Positions 33,680-46,300 of a stretch of DNA of 64,000 nt are shown here, piece by piece. The DNA comes from Atopsyche davidsoni (lineage: Eukaryota; Arthropoda; Insecta; Trichoptera; Hydrobiosidae). The stretch lies in NCBI GenBank assembly GCA_022113835.1, contig JAILWY010000023.1:14134001-14198000 (forward strand), in the 5' to 3' direction. Under the pieces are notes generated by a model that made no database searches, had not been told where the DNA came from, and saw only the letters and a program-made list of their open reading frames with translations. Made by a program: the position numbers and the translations under genes. Position 1 is the first letter of the stretch. The number at the start of each line of letters is the position of its first letter.

Positions 33680-35229
33680 GTCGGGGCTGTGTCGGCTACG
33701 CGCAATACATGCACAATGTCACACACGGACTCGATAATTGGATAAACGCAAGCACACGCTGCCGTATCCGAGGTACAGTTGAAGAATTATTTTATTGCAA
33801 TTCTAAACGAAAACGCTTCGCGAGTTTGCTGCAAGCGCACCGAAATACAACCACGAAATGACAAGATCCTCGCTAGTAAACAGCTAAATGTTATGTCACA
33901 ATCACAACATTCATAATATCTTGTCACTTTGTGCAATTCGGGGTCGCGAGTTTATCAACTGACGAAGCGATTATCGCATTATTAGCCAATATATATACTT
34001 TGCGTTTGTTAAGTAAGGTTACCTTACCTTTTTCTGTGATTTTTACAGTTAGAGCGTGAATGTCCGCTTCCTACTTTTTCTTCCGAGCTGAGGCAAATTT
34101 GTCAAAGATTTGTTATCCGTCACATAACCTATCCTACGGAAATTTAGTGATAAAAATAGATTTCACATGACAACTTATTTGGCTTTAACTTCAGTATGTA
34201 CTCAGCCCGCGAAATCTTTTGAAATATTGGTAAATTATTAATTTGTAAAACCATATTTACTTATAAACCCGTTTACCATATGTTATTGAAATATAAGTGT
34301 TAATATTGCATACAGTCATATAAAAAAATATCTGCTTAATTTAATTTTATATTACGTCGATATCAATGGTTTACTTATATACACATTGTTTTTTTTATAC
34401 ATATTTTTCCCTTTAATAACGAAAATAGAGAAACCGATGTACGCTGCTTAAGCCACATGCTGTAACCCTCACAATCTGCGCCAATACCAGGGGACAACCA
34501 TACACCAGCACAACCCTAACTATTATAAATTTACATAAAAAAATAAAGAATCATGGAATTGTTTTTTTTATTTAGAAAGGATTTTTATTCATAATATTTT
34601 TCTGTAAATATTAATACCCCCAAGTTCTGAAAAACCGATAAAGTCAGAAACGTAATACTTAGTAAATCCAACGACAAGCAAATTAAATAAAGTTATATTA
34701 AAAATATTATCATTGTCATTGTAGATAAGTATTTATCTAATTACGTTTTGTGTGTGCACATATTCTTATATATAAATAAATTACATTCTCACCAGATATT
34801 TTGCTCATATGTTTTCTGAATTTTGATATCTCTGATTTCAATTAATAAAAAAACATAGATATTGATAATATTTATAAAGAGAACATAATTAAAAATATAA
34901 GAAAAGGTATTTAATTTAATAACTTTTGACATTATTTAAAAATCAGTTTTCGTTGCGAACCATCCGTAGTTTATCGCAGAGCCGTGACTACAAAGTCTTG
35001 TCCTCTTTGCAGTGTCAAAATATTTGTGATAGATTTTAAAATGTAGCTGCAACACTATCATGTTTGTATGCGGCTAAATATATAAGTTTATTTGATAATA
35101 CTGGTGAATTCATTCATTTTGTGACGATCTGAATTTCAATTTAATACAAAATAACACATTATATTAATTTTAGATTAATGTTAATCAGGATGCGTATTTA
35201 TTTACCCATGCAGGTATTAGTATATTTAT
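33680..35229. other. Intergenic DNA upstream of ALT copy C
   Basis: The first 200 bp are moderately GC-rich and probably contain the copy C promoter. No gene follows. A dispersed repeat occupies about 34,383-34,545. Confidence 0.55.
34383..34545. repeat. Dispersed repeat, copy 1
   Basis: Shares ordered blocks with 56,575-56,745: ACATATTTTTC, AATAACGAAAATAGA, CTAAGCCACAT, CAGGGGA and GCACAACCCTAA. The family is not recognised. Confidence 0.7.
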
Positions 35230-35760
35230 GTGATTAAGCATATTTTTTCACACATTGAAAACAATTAAAGAAAACTCTCAGAAAATATCATCGTGACTTG
35301 TGAGGGATTCGAACCCACATCCCCAAGCTTTCATGGCCGGTGCATTTATCCAACTATGCTAACGAGCCACTGCAATTTAGTGAGAATTTTTAATAATCAT
35401 ATTCTACATATGAACTAATATGCTCGGGCTAATCAATATTTAATGATTTGCAAACACTGGACTTTTTAATTAAAGTAACAAGTGAAGCATTTTTATATCC
35501 AGGATCTGGTTATTATTATTTTTAAAATCTATTGATGTTTTTAAAATCTATTGATGATTAGCCCGAGCATATTAGTTCATATGTAGAATATGATTATTAA
35601 AAATTCTCACTAAATTGCAGTGGCTCGTTAGCATAGTTGGATAAATGCACCGGCCATGAAAGCTTGGGGATGTGGGTTCGAATCCCTCACAAGTCACGAT
35701 GATATTTTCTGAGAGTTTTCTTTAATTGTTTTCAATGTGTGAAAAAATATGCTTAATCAC
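35230..35760. repeat. Long palindrome made of two inverted SINEs
   Basis: The left arm 35,230-35,433 and the right arm 35,555-35,760 are near-perfect reverse complements over about 204 bp, separated by about 121 bp. Each arm carries a whole tRNA-derived SINE with box A (TAGCATAGTTGG), box B (GGGTTCGAATCCC) and a tail matching the SINE at 11.2 kb. The spacer contains a tandem 19-bp duplication (TTTTTAAAATCTATTGATG). The near identity of the arms indicates a recent inverted duplication or ongoing arm conversion. Confidence 0.93.
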
Positions 35761-38700
35761 ACAAAATAACACGTTTCTATATGGGGCTCTTGACTCACTA
35801 TATATTGCAGAAAGCACAAACAGGTAAAAAAATACACAATATTAGTTATAAACTGATAATGTAAGCACCGGCCGTGTCAGAGCTCTGCACTTTTACATAA
35901 AATAATAAAAAGTTTTATTTTATTTTAGTATTTATTTATTTCTGTAGTCATTATTCATACTTACCCCACCAGTTGTCTCTCGTGAGGAGGGTGTTCTAAA
36001 TCTTTTGAGTAAATAAAAGATATTTGTAAGAAACAAACCATAGGTAATTTTATTCATATCGTTTAATGGAAAACATACACAATTTGTTCCCACATTAATA
36101 TATATAATAATATAGAGGACATTGTACATAGCTCATTATTTGATCACTGAAAGGTGAAAATGAACTACAAGGTTAAACTTGACTATTATCTCATAATTTT
36201 AGTAAATAAATATTTTTTTAAAACAACGTAACATACAAAAAATTTAAGCAAGTCATTTTATTAATTTATTAAAACTGAATTGTTTTCAGATAAACATTTC
36301 GTATCTAGCTAAAATAAATATAATTTGTTCAATCAAAGCTGACTAAACTTTACTTTTCACTAATCAACGGATATGCTTTTGTATTTGAAAATTTGGTTAA
36401 AGCCCTAAGTACATCATGCTTTTTAGTTTATTGAAAATTATAAATATAAATTTATTCGTTAGGTCTACAAACCGATCGTCCACTGACAAGATGTATTTTT
36501 CCTGTGCTGCTCTAACTGAATTCATTCAAGATTACAAACAAATATTTCAATTGAGGTTTGATGAAATTTGGAAATTCGGTCACTCGACCATCTTCTCGAA
36601 GTACTAAAGCATATCTTCCTTGAAGTGATTAAATAAAAAAAACAAAAAGTCGTAATGAAGTCCTGTTTTAAAATTCATATGCAAAAACAAAAATTTAACA
36701 AGTATTAACAATGCCTAGGTTAACACTGTTCATTATATATAGACAATTGATATTTCTTACACACATTACAGCTATATACTTTCCCATTTACGTGATATTG
36801 GTAATTTAATTGGACGGTGTCACATGATATAATTATTTAACTTCATATTTTAACAGACATTTCTTCTGTGCTAAACTTGATTCAGTTTCATGGCATGTTA
36901 AAGATTCCTAAAAATCTTTCATGTTAGGAAGTAATTTTAAATCTATGAAATCATAAATCATTTGATATTCAAACTCTTAATGCTTTACAGTTAACCTTAA
37001 TTTAATAGTCAATGTCTAATTTAATATTTGAGTAATATTTTTATAAAAAGTATGAAATAAAATATAAAAAAATGGTTTATTCTTGTCAAGCAATGAAGGT
37101 TTTTTTTCTATATTGCTAACTCACCTTTTCTTTTATTGTCTTTTATACATACATAAATGTGGACACTTTATATCTAAAATTAAAGAAGTAACATTCTTGA
37201 CATCAATAAAACACTATAATTGAAATTTATAAAACATAATTGTGAGAAAAAGTTTCATGTGAGAACTGCCACGGGCGTAGTGAATAGTACAGCTGAATTC
37301 TATTATTTAATAAGCAATACTCTACACCTATCCACACTTACTTTATATAAAGGTTAGTTTAGGCATCCAGTGCTTACATTTAAATAAAAAATAATATACC
37401 ACAAATAATAAAGTTATTGTCTATATTTAAATAATCATTTATTTATTTTAATTTAAATATTTCAGCAAATATAAATCCGTTTAAATAATAGAGGCTAATG
37501 AGCAGATTGTGGAATGTTAAAAAAAACAGTATGTATAAGAATAATAAAGGAATGAAAATTAGTATAACTAGAATCCAAAAATACTTTTACAACTTCTTCG
37601 TCAGCAGCACGGGACTCGTGGATGTCTCATTCCTTCTGACCTGCAAAACCTAACTTTCGAACGCTGTTTTCTCTACATTTATACAGTATATAAAGCGTTC
37701 AGTAAAAATTAACAAAAGAATGAAGCTTCACAAACCGGCGCCCCGGAAAATCCAAACGAGCCTTCGGTCAGAAATCGTTAACTTCAGTCGAGAACCACTG
37801 CGTTTATTTACTAGTCATATTAATTCATTTCCAAAGCAATATTTACACCTTACACAAAACCTTAACCCCAATAAAAAAATAACATATCTCTTTCTAAAAA
37901 ATTACCAACATCTCTGACATATAAAAATCTAATATATAGGTATTATATCAATTCACTCTTTTTCCTTCATAGAAAAGCATTCATACTCTCTGCTAAGTGT
38001 CCATCACATTTTTTCTATTTACACTTAATGAAATAAATTTTGAATAAACTATTATATTACTAGTAATAACATTTAAATTATGAAAAATCTAATAGACGTA
38101 TGGCAATACAATTCGAGCCTTGTTGGTGCGAGAGAAATGCAATCGACTCGACATCCTTCTCTGTTCTCTTGCCGGTGTTTGATATTTCCATAAATAGTTA
38201 AATAAAGGTGGTAGCTATTTTGGCTTTTGATTATTTGATAGGATAGATCGTCATAAACATTCTTCATTTTTTTTTTAATACAGCATAAAAGTAATTGACA
38301 TTGTTAAAATATAAAATAAAACTTAAGCGTGAAAATAGTTCCGACACTGCATTCACGCTGATATGTCACCTGCCTAACTGCCCTACCTGCAAAAACTCAA
38401 ATGCCTCAGATAACACAAAACATCTATAATATAAATTGACATTCTCACTATGTTACATATTAACAAACACAAAAATTTGGTCAATCGATAAAACAAATAA
38501 TTAATCTTCATTCCGTCTGTCAAAATCAATAATGATCAAAATGTCATTTTGAATAAAATTTATCAAATTATTACATCTTTTATGGCTAGTCAACAGACTA
38601 TTCTGATCAAAGTCAATAATTACATCAAAGCAATATTCCACTATTCTCCGCTATGTCATCATTGTCAAATACAAGACGCCAATATTTCAATTACCACATA

Positions 38701-39289
38701 CAATAACATGATAACATGTCATATATTTTATGAGATACACGACAGTAAGTTTACAAAGTTTTCTTGATTGTTTATGGCGCTGTACCTCCCTAGATAATCC
38801 TACGCAACTCAAAGGGGCAATTACATAAACCGTTCCCCAGTTGAATTAAGTAAGTTATGTAAGCTTTATTGTGGATTTAAAATGAGGTGACCGACGATTT
38901 GCCAATGATAACTAATCGAATTACCACAACTGTCTTACAACTTCTCATAACAATAACTATTTAAAGTCGTCCTGTAGATGGTCGGAGACGACTCAATTGT
39001 TCGAACAGTTCACTTCACAGTAAAAATTTGTAGCATTACGTTTACCAGCAGGCTTACTAAGAGTATGTTTCAAGAGCAGCTGCTAGGCTACAAATTGTTA
39101 CTCAAGAGTGAACTTAATATCCAACATTGAATTTGACAGCAAATGGGACATTTCATCTATAACCTATACATAATTGGCGCAGCACTACCAGAACACTGCG
39201 TAGCCGTCGTTTGAGAGATTGGCTATGGCGTGCGGCGGGCTAGAGACGCGAAGACTCCAGAGAGGGGGCCCCGGCCCCCGGGGGCGCCG
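35761..39289 (-). other. Intergenic DNA and probable 3' UTR of LRP1
   Basis: No coding gene was found. The part next to 39,290 is probably LRP1 3' UTR. A minus-strand AATAAA lies at 38,865-38,870, about 420 bp after the stop. Other AATAAA-like sites occur further on, so the true end is not fixed. Confidence 0.45.
38865..38870 (-). terminator. Candidate polyadenylation signal of LRP1
   Basis: AATAAA on the minus strand, about 420 bp downstream of the stop codon. It is one of several possible sites in this AT-rich stretch. Confidence 0.35.
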
Positions 39290-40364
39290 CTAGCAGTCCC
39301 GGTCTTCCTGCACGAGGGACTGTGTGTCTTTGCCAGTGTCGATGTTGGTGGGATCCAGCTGGCGCTGCTTGCCACCTGGCGCCGCTCGCGTCTCTGTTGA
39401 TGAAGGTGATAAAATGGCCGATTCTACCTTATCCTTAGAGACTTCAGATGGTACCTCATAAATACCTGAAATTATAAAATTTATATTTTATTTCGAGGAA
39501 CATACTGATTATAAATATCTAGTAAATTTACCGGTACATAGTGTATGAAATATTAATATTTAAAGTTGCACACAAATTTGAATTCTATTTATTCAATCTT
39601 TAGAAAACTGTTGCATGTCACAGGTAGCATACCCATTTTCTATGGTAATGCTTGACTGCTTATGAAGTTAAGTTAAAATTAAATAATAACTATTCTTACC
39701 CATGACACCAGAGCCATTTCCTCCCTGAACTACAGCATCGTACATGGGATTGCTGAAATCTCTGTTTTTCCCAACTCTCTCCAAACTGTAGGCCATATCG
39801 ATGGGTTCTCCAACAGGGTTGCTAGTTGGAATCTGTCCGGCAGCGAAGGGGGCTCCTCCGAACTCAACATTGGAGCCCTGGCGGAAGGAAACGCTCTGCG
39901 AGGATGCTAAACTACCCAGCCCAGTACCTTTTCCACTGTAATAAAAAACAAACGGTAATTACTTAAAATCACATCGTACTTAAAAACAGTATGGTAATAT
40001 TAAATACTATACAATTGATAACTTAGTATCAATGAAAAAAGATTACAAAATTTACAATTTTAATTGAATTCATTTAGATACAAGTTTTCTTTATTTTATA
40101 CTTACAATGGCCGCTTTCTGACGACGAACCATGCAGCAGCTGCTGCTAACAGTACCAGCAGAGCCACAACAACCGGTACAACCACAGCTGTGGCCTTGGA
40201 CGAAGTAGCTGGGCCTGCAGCTGGACCTCCGAACTCGCACCTGCGGCCCGCACTGCCCGCAGGACACAAACAACTCAGCTCTTCCTCCGAACTGGCTGGT
40301 TCCACACAGACACCGCCGTTTTGACATGGGCAAATGCGTGGTAATGGGCGTTGGCGCTCAGCAG
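39290..40364 (-). other. LRP1: LRP1 membrane span and cytoplasmic tail exons
   Basis: The exon 40,106-40,364 gives an EGF module ([11 protein letters not shown]) and a hydrophobic span around [20 protein letters not shown], stopped by VVRKRP. The tail exons add one clear endocytosis motif, FSNPMY. The position of the vertebrate membrane-proximal NPTY reads NVEFGGAPF instead. The protein ends LVQEDRDC. Confidence 0.9.
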
Positions 40365-43300
40365 CTACAATAAAACAATTTATTCATAAACAATTTTGAA
40401 AAGTATAAAATCCATCATTAGAGTTGTTTATACTAAGGATTAATAAAGAAGTAACAAAAAGAAGATGCTTCCATTATAAAATAAACAAATGATATTGAAT
40501 TATATAAACACAATTCTAAATAATAATTTTTTTTCATGGGATATTTTTTTCATTTCTTATATATGAGGCAAATCGTAAAAGAAAGCAAGATTTGGAAATT
40601 AATGCGTTTTAAAAGAGTTTGCTAACAAAGTGTACAGATGGCAGAATTGTTTGGGTATGGTAATAAAAAAGTTTCCCTGCATTTGCTTATAATTAGTAAA
40701 GGAACTGTAAAATAACTTTCTGTATCATAACTTAAAACTTACCTAAATTAATTAATATAATCCATTAACAAAATATATTATGTTCAAAGCTATTTATCGT
40801 ACCTGCATCACACACAACCTCTTGTGTAGTTCTGCGAGATAACAATGCCTGAGCTGCTCCATCAGGACATGTACACCTTCTTCCACCAGGCACCAGCAGA
40901 CATAAGTGAGAGCACGGAGAATGGGCGCAGGGATCGATCAATGATGTATTGTAACGCAGACGATGGTAAACTGAAAAAAGATAATGGCATATTATTAGAG
41001 CATAATTAAATTAATATTTAGAAATGCTTTGAAAAAGATTAATATATTTGAATCTTAACTATTTCAAAAGTACACTGACCTTTCACTCCGGATGGATTGA
41101 CAAGATCTTTGGCAACTATAACGGGTACACCTCGGCCAAACTTGTCTTGCTTCACTAATTCTCCAGAATCTCTCGTAATCCAGAACAAAGAAGATTCAAA
41201 CACGTCCAGGGAGATGGGATGCTTCAGCGTGTCTCCTCTGAGGATGGTCTTTCTGTTTGAACCATCCTGCTTCATGACTTCAATGGTATTCAGCTTGGTG
41301 TCCACCCAGTAGATAGCGTGATCCATGGCATGATCAATGGTCAAACCTGCCGGATGTCTGATGCCTTCTGTCACTAGAGGTCTTCTCTTCGATCCGTCCA
41401 TCCAGGAGATTTCAATCTTAGGAGCTGAGCCAGAATCAGACCAGAACATTCTGCCCATCTGTGGATCGAGGGCCAAGGATGTAGGGCTTTCAATACCAAC
41501 TGAGACAACTGCTCTTCTGTATCTTCCATCGGTACGGGCAACCATAACTCTTCCTCTAGGTTTAGATCCAGTTCTGTCAGTTTCGGTCCAGTATAGATTA
41601 TCAGCAACCCAATCCACAGCCAGAGATGTTGGTTTTGAGTTACCCTTCATATTTAAATCTTGAGCAAATCCAGTTTTGACTTCTCCATTTTGAGCGTTCA
41701 CCATGTAGGAGCGTTTGATTGTCTTGTCATAACTGTCAGCCCAGAAGATGATTTCAGACTTGGGGTTGTAGTCAATGGCTTCGATTCTCTTTTCGGATTG
41801 TATTACGTCAAGTTCTGTATTTTTCTGAATTTCAAAAGCTCTGATTTCTGGACCATTAGCAAATATAAGGGTCACATTATCACTGTTTGCTTTGCAGATT
41901 CCAGACATGGTATCGGTTAATCTATGATAAAAATAATCATTAATAATAATATAAATGATGATTATTAATAATTAATTAAAATATTTTAAAGAATTTACCT
42001 GAAACCATCGCGACAACTGCAGCTATATGTTCCATTGAGATTGCTGCAAATTTGTGAGCAGTCGTGAGTTCCAGTGCTGCATTCATCGACATCCTTGCAT
42101 TGCTTTGGATTTTCTGCTGATATTATATAACCGGAGTAACAGGCACAGATGTATCCACCGTCTGTCATATTTATGCAATGATGCTCACATCCACCTATAA
42201 ATTAATACAAAATATTAGCATAATACAATCTCAAGCAATAATTATTTCTTATACAAGACTTGATAACTATAAAATAAATAATATTAAATGGTCTATGAGA
42301 CTACTGACATTTACCACTTAAGAGAGTGAGAGCTCTTTTACTCTAAAGCGGTATCATCAAACTGATAAGATGACAATACCTCACTTTCTACTTTGTCGGT
42401 AATTACCTTTATCTACAAAACCGCAAGTCTTGGATCTATGGCACCCTAACTCATCAGAGCTGTCACCGCAATCATCAGCAAAATCACATACTTGAGTCTT
42501 ATCGATACATTTTTTATTGGCACATTGGTATTGACTGAATGGATCGCATGGCTTCGTTTTACTGGCACATAGCGTCATGTTGTTTTCATCAGAGCCATCT
42601 CCGCAGTTGTCAATTCCATCGCATACTTGATATCTGTAAAGTAAACATGAATCAGTTTATGCAATATTATTTTCACATTCAAAATTCATTTGATGAACAC
42701 AATTGATTTATACTTTACCTCGGGACGCATCTATGATTAGTACACTGGAATCTCCTAAGTGTGTCACAGTTGAAATTGGTGCATAGAGATGGTACTTCAT
42801 CAGAATTATCTCCGCAGTCATCAGTTCCATCACATAAATCGGATTGTGAGACGCATAAGTTGTTATTACACTGGAATCTGATTGATACAAAGAAATATAT
42901 GTATAAATAGATTGTAATCGACTAGATTTCAAATTCAAAATCGATGATTGAATTTTTTACCTGCTCTCTGGACAGAATCTTCCTCCAGGATACCTCGGTG
43001 GGCAGCCAACTTCATCAGAAAGATCTCTGCAATCTCTGTCTCCGTCGCATCGGAAGTATGAAGCAATACAGTGTCCAGACTTGCATTGGAAGGTGCCGTT
43101 CTTACATTGGAATCCACCGCACTCCATTTCATCCGTGTTGTCACCGCAATCATCTTCGTGGTCACATCTCCACCGAGAGGAAACACATTTACCATTGGCG
43201 CACTTAAATTCAGATTCAGAGCACTCTCGGAACTTTCCTTTGCATTGCAGCTCAGTTTCGTCACTTCCGTCTCCGCAATCATCAGCAAAGTCGCACAGCC

Positions 43301-46300
43301 ATTGTTTTGGAATGCATCGGTTATTATTGCACTGATAATCAGTTTCTGAATTACATTTTGGACAGTTCTGAGGAAGTTCATCTGATCCATCACGACAATC
43401 ATCTTTTCCATCACAGAACAACCATTTTGGAATGCATCTATAATTAGACTGTCCTGGACATCTCTGCCAGCCAGTAGTGCAGTTCTTCTGCCTGCACATG
43501 TAAGCGGGTTCATCAGAGTCGTCACCGCAATCATTGTCAAAGTCGCACATCCACAATCGTGGAATGCATCGTCCATTCTTGCAACTAAATTCAGTGTCTG
43601 GCTCACAAGGTCTATTATGACACAATTGGGGATCTTCATCACTTCCGTCTTTGCAGTCTGCATCACCGTCACATCTCCAACTGTCTAGAATACATCTTCC
43701 ACTAGACTTACATTTGAATTCTAAAATAGGGCAATCGTGAGAGCACTGCTGCTCATCAGATCCATCTCCACAGTCATCAGTTCCATCACAAATGGTAGCT
43801 GTAGGAGTGCAGTTAGTGTTTTTGCATTGGAATGTTCCAGCACGGCAGTGTCTGGTGGGGCAAGTACCGGGTTCATCTGATCCATCCTTACAGTCCATTT
43901 CACCATCACACTTCCAGAACCAAGGTATGCATTTCTCATCCTTACCGCCACATCTGTGCTGTCCAGAACTACAGTTTGCAATGCAAGTCTTCATGTCCCG
44001 AGCGAGATAAAATTGGTTGGGGCAAGCACATTTGTAGCTGGTTGCTCCTTCTTCACCATAGCCTTCGATATTGAGATAGCTGGATTCAATAGGCGGCGTA
44101 ATGAGGCACAGATGTGAGCAGCCTCCATTGTTTGTTCCACAGGGATTAGGATATGATAACTGCCTTAAAGGATGGTTGATATGAATATCGTAAGGCCTGT
44201 GTGTCGTATTGCGAAGAACTTGCAAATTTTTCCCAGTATACTTGTTTGCTTTGCTAATGGCCTTAAGATTCCAATCAGTCCAATAGATGAAGTCATCAAA
44301 TAGTGACAAAGCAAATACATGAGGTACACTAGAGCCTGAAAGCACAATGTGTCTGTGTTTGCCTTCCAAATCAGCAAAAGCGATGTAATCAAGATGAGCA
44401 TCAGCCCAGTATATTCTATCAGTGAAGTAATCGATAGTTAGAGCATTTGGCCAAGCGATATCGTCTTCCCAAGTTAGGATTCTTGAGAAATTGGTGCCAT
44501 CCATTCCCATCTTAGCTATGTAAGCTTGCAAGTGCCAAGAAGTGAAGTATAAGTATCCGGTTCCCGGATGAACAACAAGAGCTCTAGGATCAGCAATTCC
44601 TGTTTTGAGTGTCTTTCTTCTGGTACCATCAAGCTCTGAAACATCAAGATTTCTAGAATGTCTGTCCAGCCAGTATAGCTTCCTACCGATCCAATCGATT
44701 GATATTCCTTCAAGTCCATGAGAGTCATGCCTAATGACAGGTTCTTTATCTGTATTAGATTCTGATAAATAATCAGCTCGGTATATTGTTTTAGCTGTGA
44801 CATCACAGAAGTACATCTTGTGTTCCTGAATATCAAAATCGAGAGCTACCACATTCATCAGATCTTGATGCATCAGATTGTAGACACTGGCATCAATTGA
44901 CATGTTTCTAACATAGTATTTGTTAGTGAAAACAATCCACGGTGATGTTGGGTCCATACGTTTACAAGTATGCTCATCAGGTTGCCTTTCGTAATATTTT
45001 TCATTACATTTGCAGTAATAACCCCCCGGTGTATTTGAACAATACTGTGAGCAGACTCCAGGTGTTTCTAAGCATTCATCAATATCAGCACAAGCTTTTC
45101 CGTCCGTCAGCAATTTGTACCCTTGGTTGCAGTCACAATAGTAGCCAGTCAACGTGTCGATACATTTATGGCCACACTGGTGAATTTCAATTTTAGCACA
45201 TTCATCAACATTGCAGTGGAGAGGTTCATCAGATTCGTCAGTACAATCTGCGACCTTATTGCAGACAAGATGATAGTCGATACATTGTCCATTGGTACAC
45301 TGGAACTGCCCGGTTGGGCAGGTAGAATTATCTTTCTTACAGTCAACCTCATCAGATCTATCACCGCAGTCATCTTCTCCATCACATCTGTACTGGTTCC
45401 TGATACATTTGAAATTTTGGCATGTGAATTCTTGACTAGAGCATGTCTTGTAGCGAGCGTTACATTGCTTGCCTTCATCTGATCCATCTCCACAGTCGTT
45501 GTCATGATCGCAAAGCCATCCCTTGTTGATGCATCTACCATTAGTACATGTGAACTGATCTTCCTGGCAAGGTTGAGGAGTAGGGCAATGGTGTAAAGTG
45601 GCATTTTCATCAGCTCCATCAACACAATCTGGATCTCCATCACACAGCCATTTCTTCGGAATACATTGTGCCCTTCCCCAAGACTTATTCTCTTCACAGG
45701 TAAACTCAGTCTCTGAATCACATTTACGTTCATTGCATTGATGTCTATCATCTTCATCACTGTTATCCAAGCAATCGTTATCACCATCGCAAATGTATAT
45801 TCTAGGAATACAGTTACCATTATCACATGTGAATAGATCTCCAAAACAAGTTCTGCCTTCAGATCTGCAATATTCTGGTGGTTCATCAGATCCATCACCA
45901 CAGTCATCATCACCATCACAGTACCAGGTAGCAGGAATGCAACGATGGTTGGGACATCTGAAGCTGTTTTGCGGACATGTCCTCTGAGCACAGTGCAGAG
46001 TATCTTCATCGGAGTTATCACCACAATCATTATCGCCATCACAAAGCCAATAAGGTTCAACGCAGATGTTTGTCTTCTCACATTTTAGATGATGTGGGGG
46101 ACATGTTGTATTGCGTGGGCATCTTTCATGAGTTTCATCAGATGTTACATTATCTTTGCAGTCATTAACTCCATTACAAACTTGACTCATAGGGATACAC
46201 CTTGAGTTAGCACACGTGAATTCTCCATCAGCACATGGTGGGTACACACAGCCTTCCTCATCAGAGCTATCTTTGCAATCGTTTTCATGATCGCATTTCC

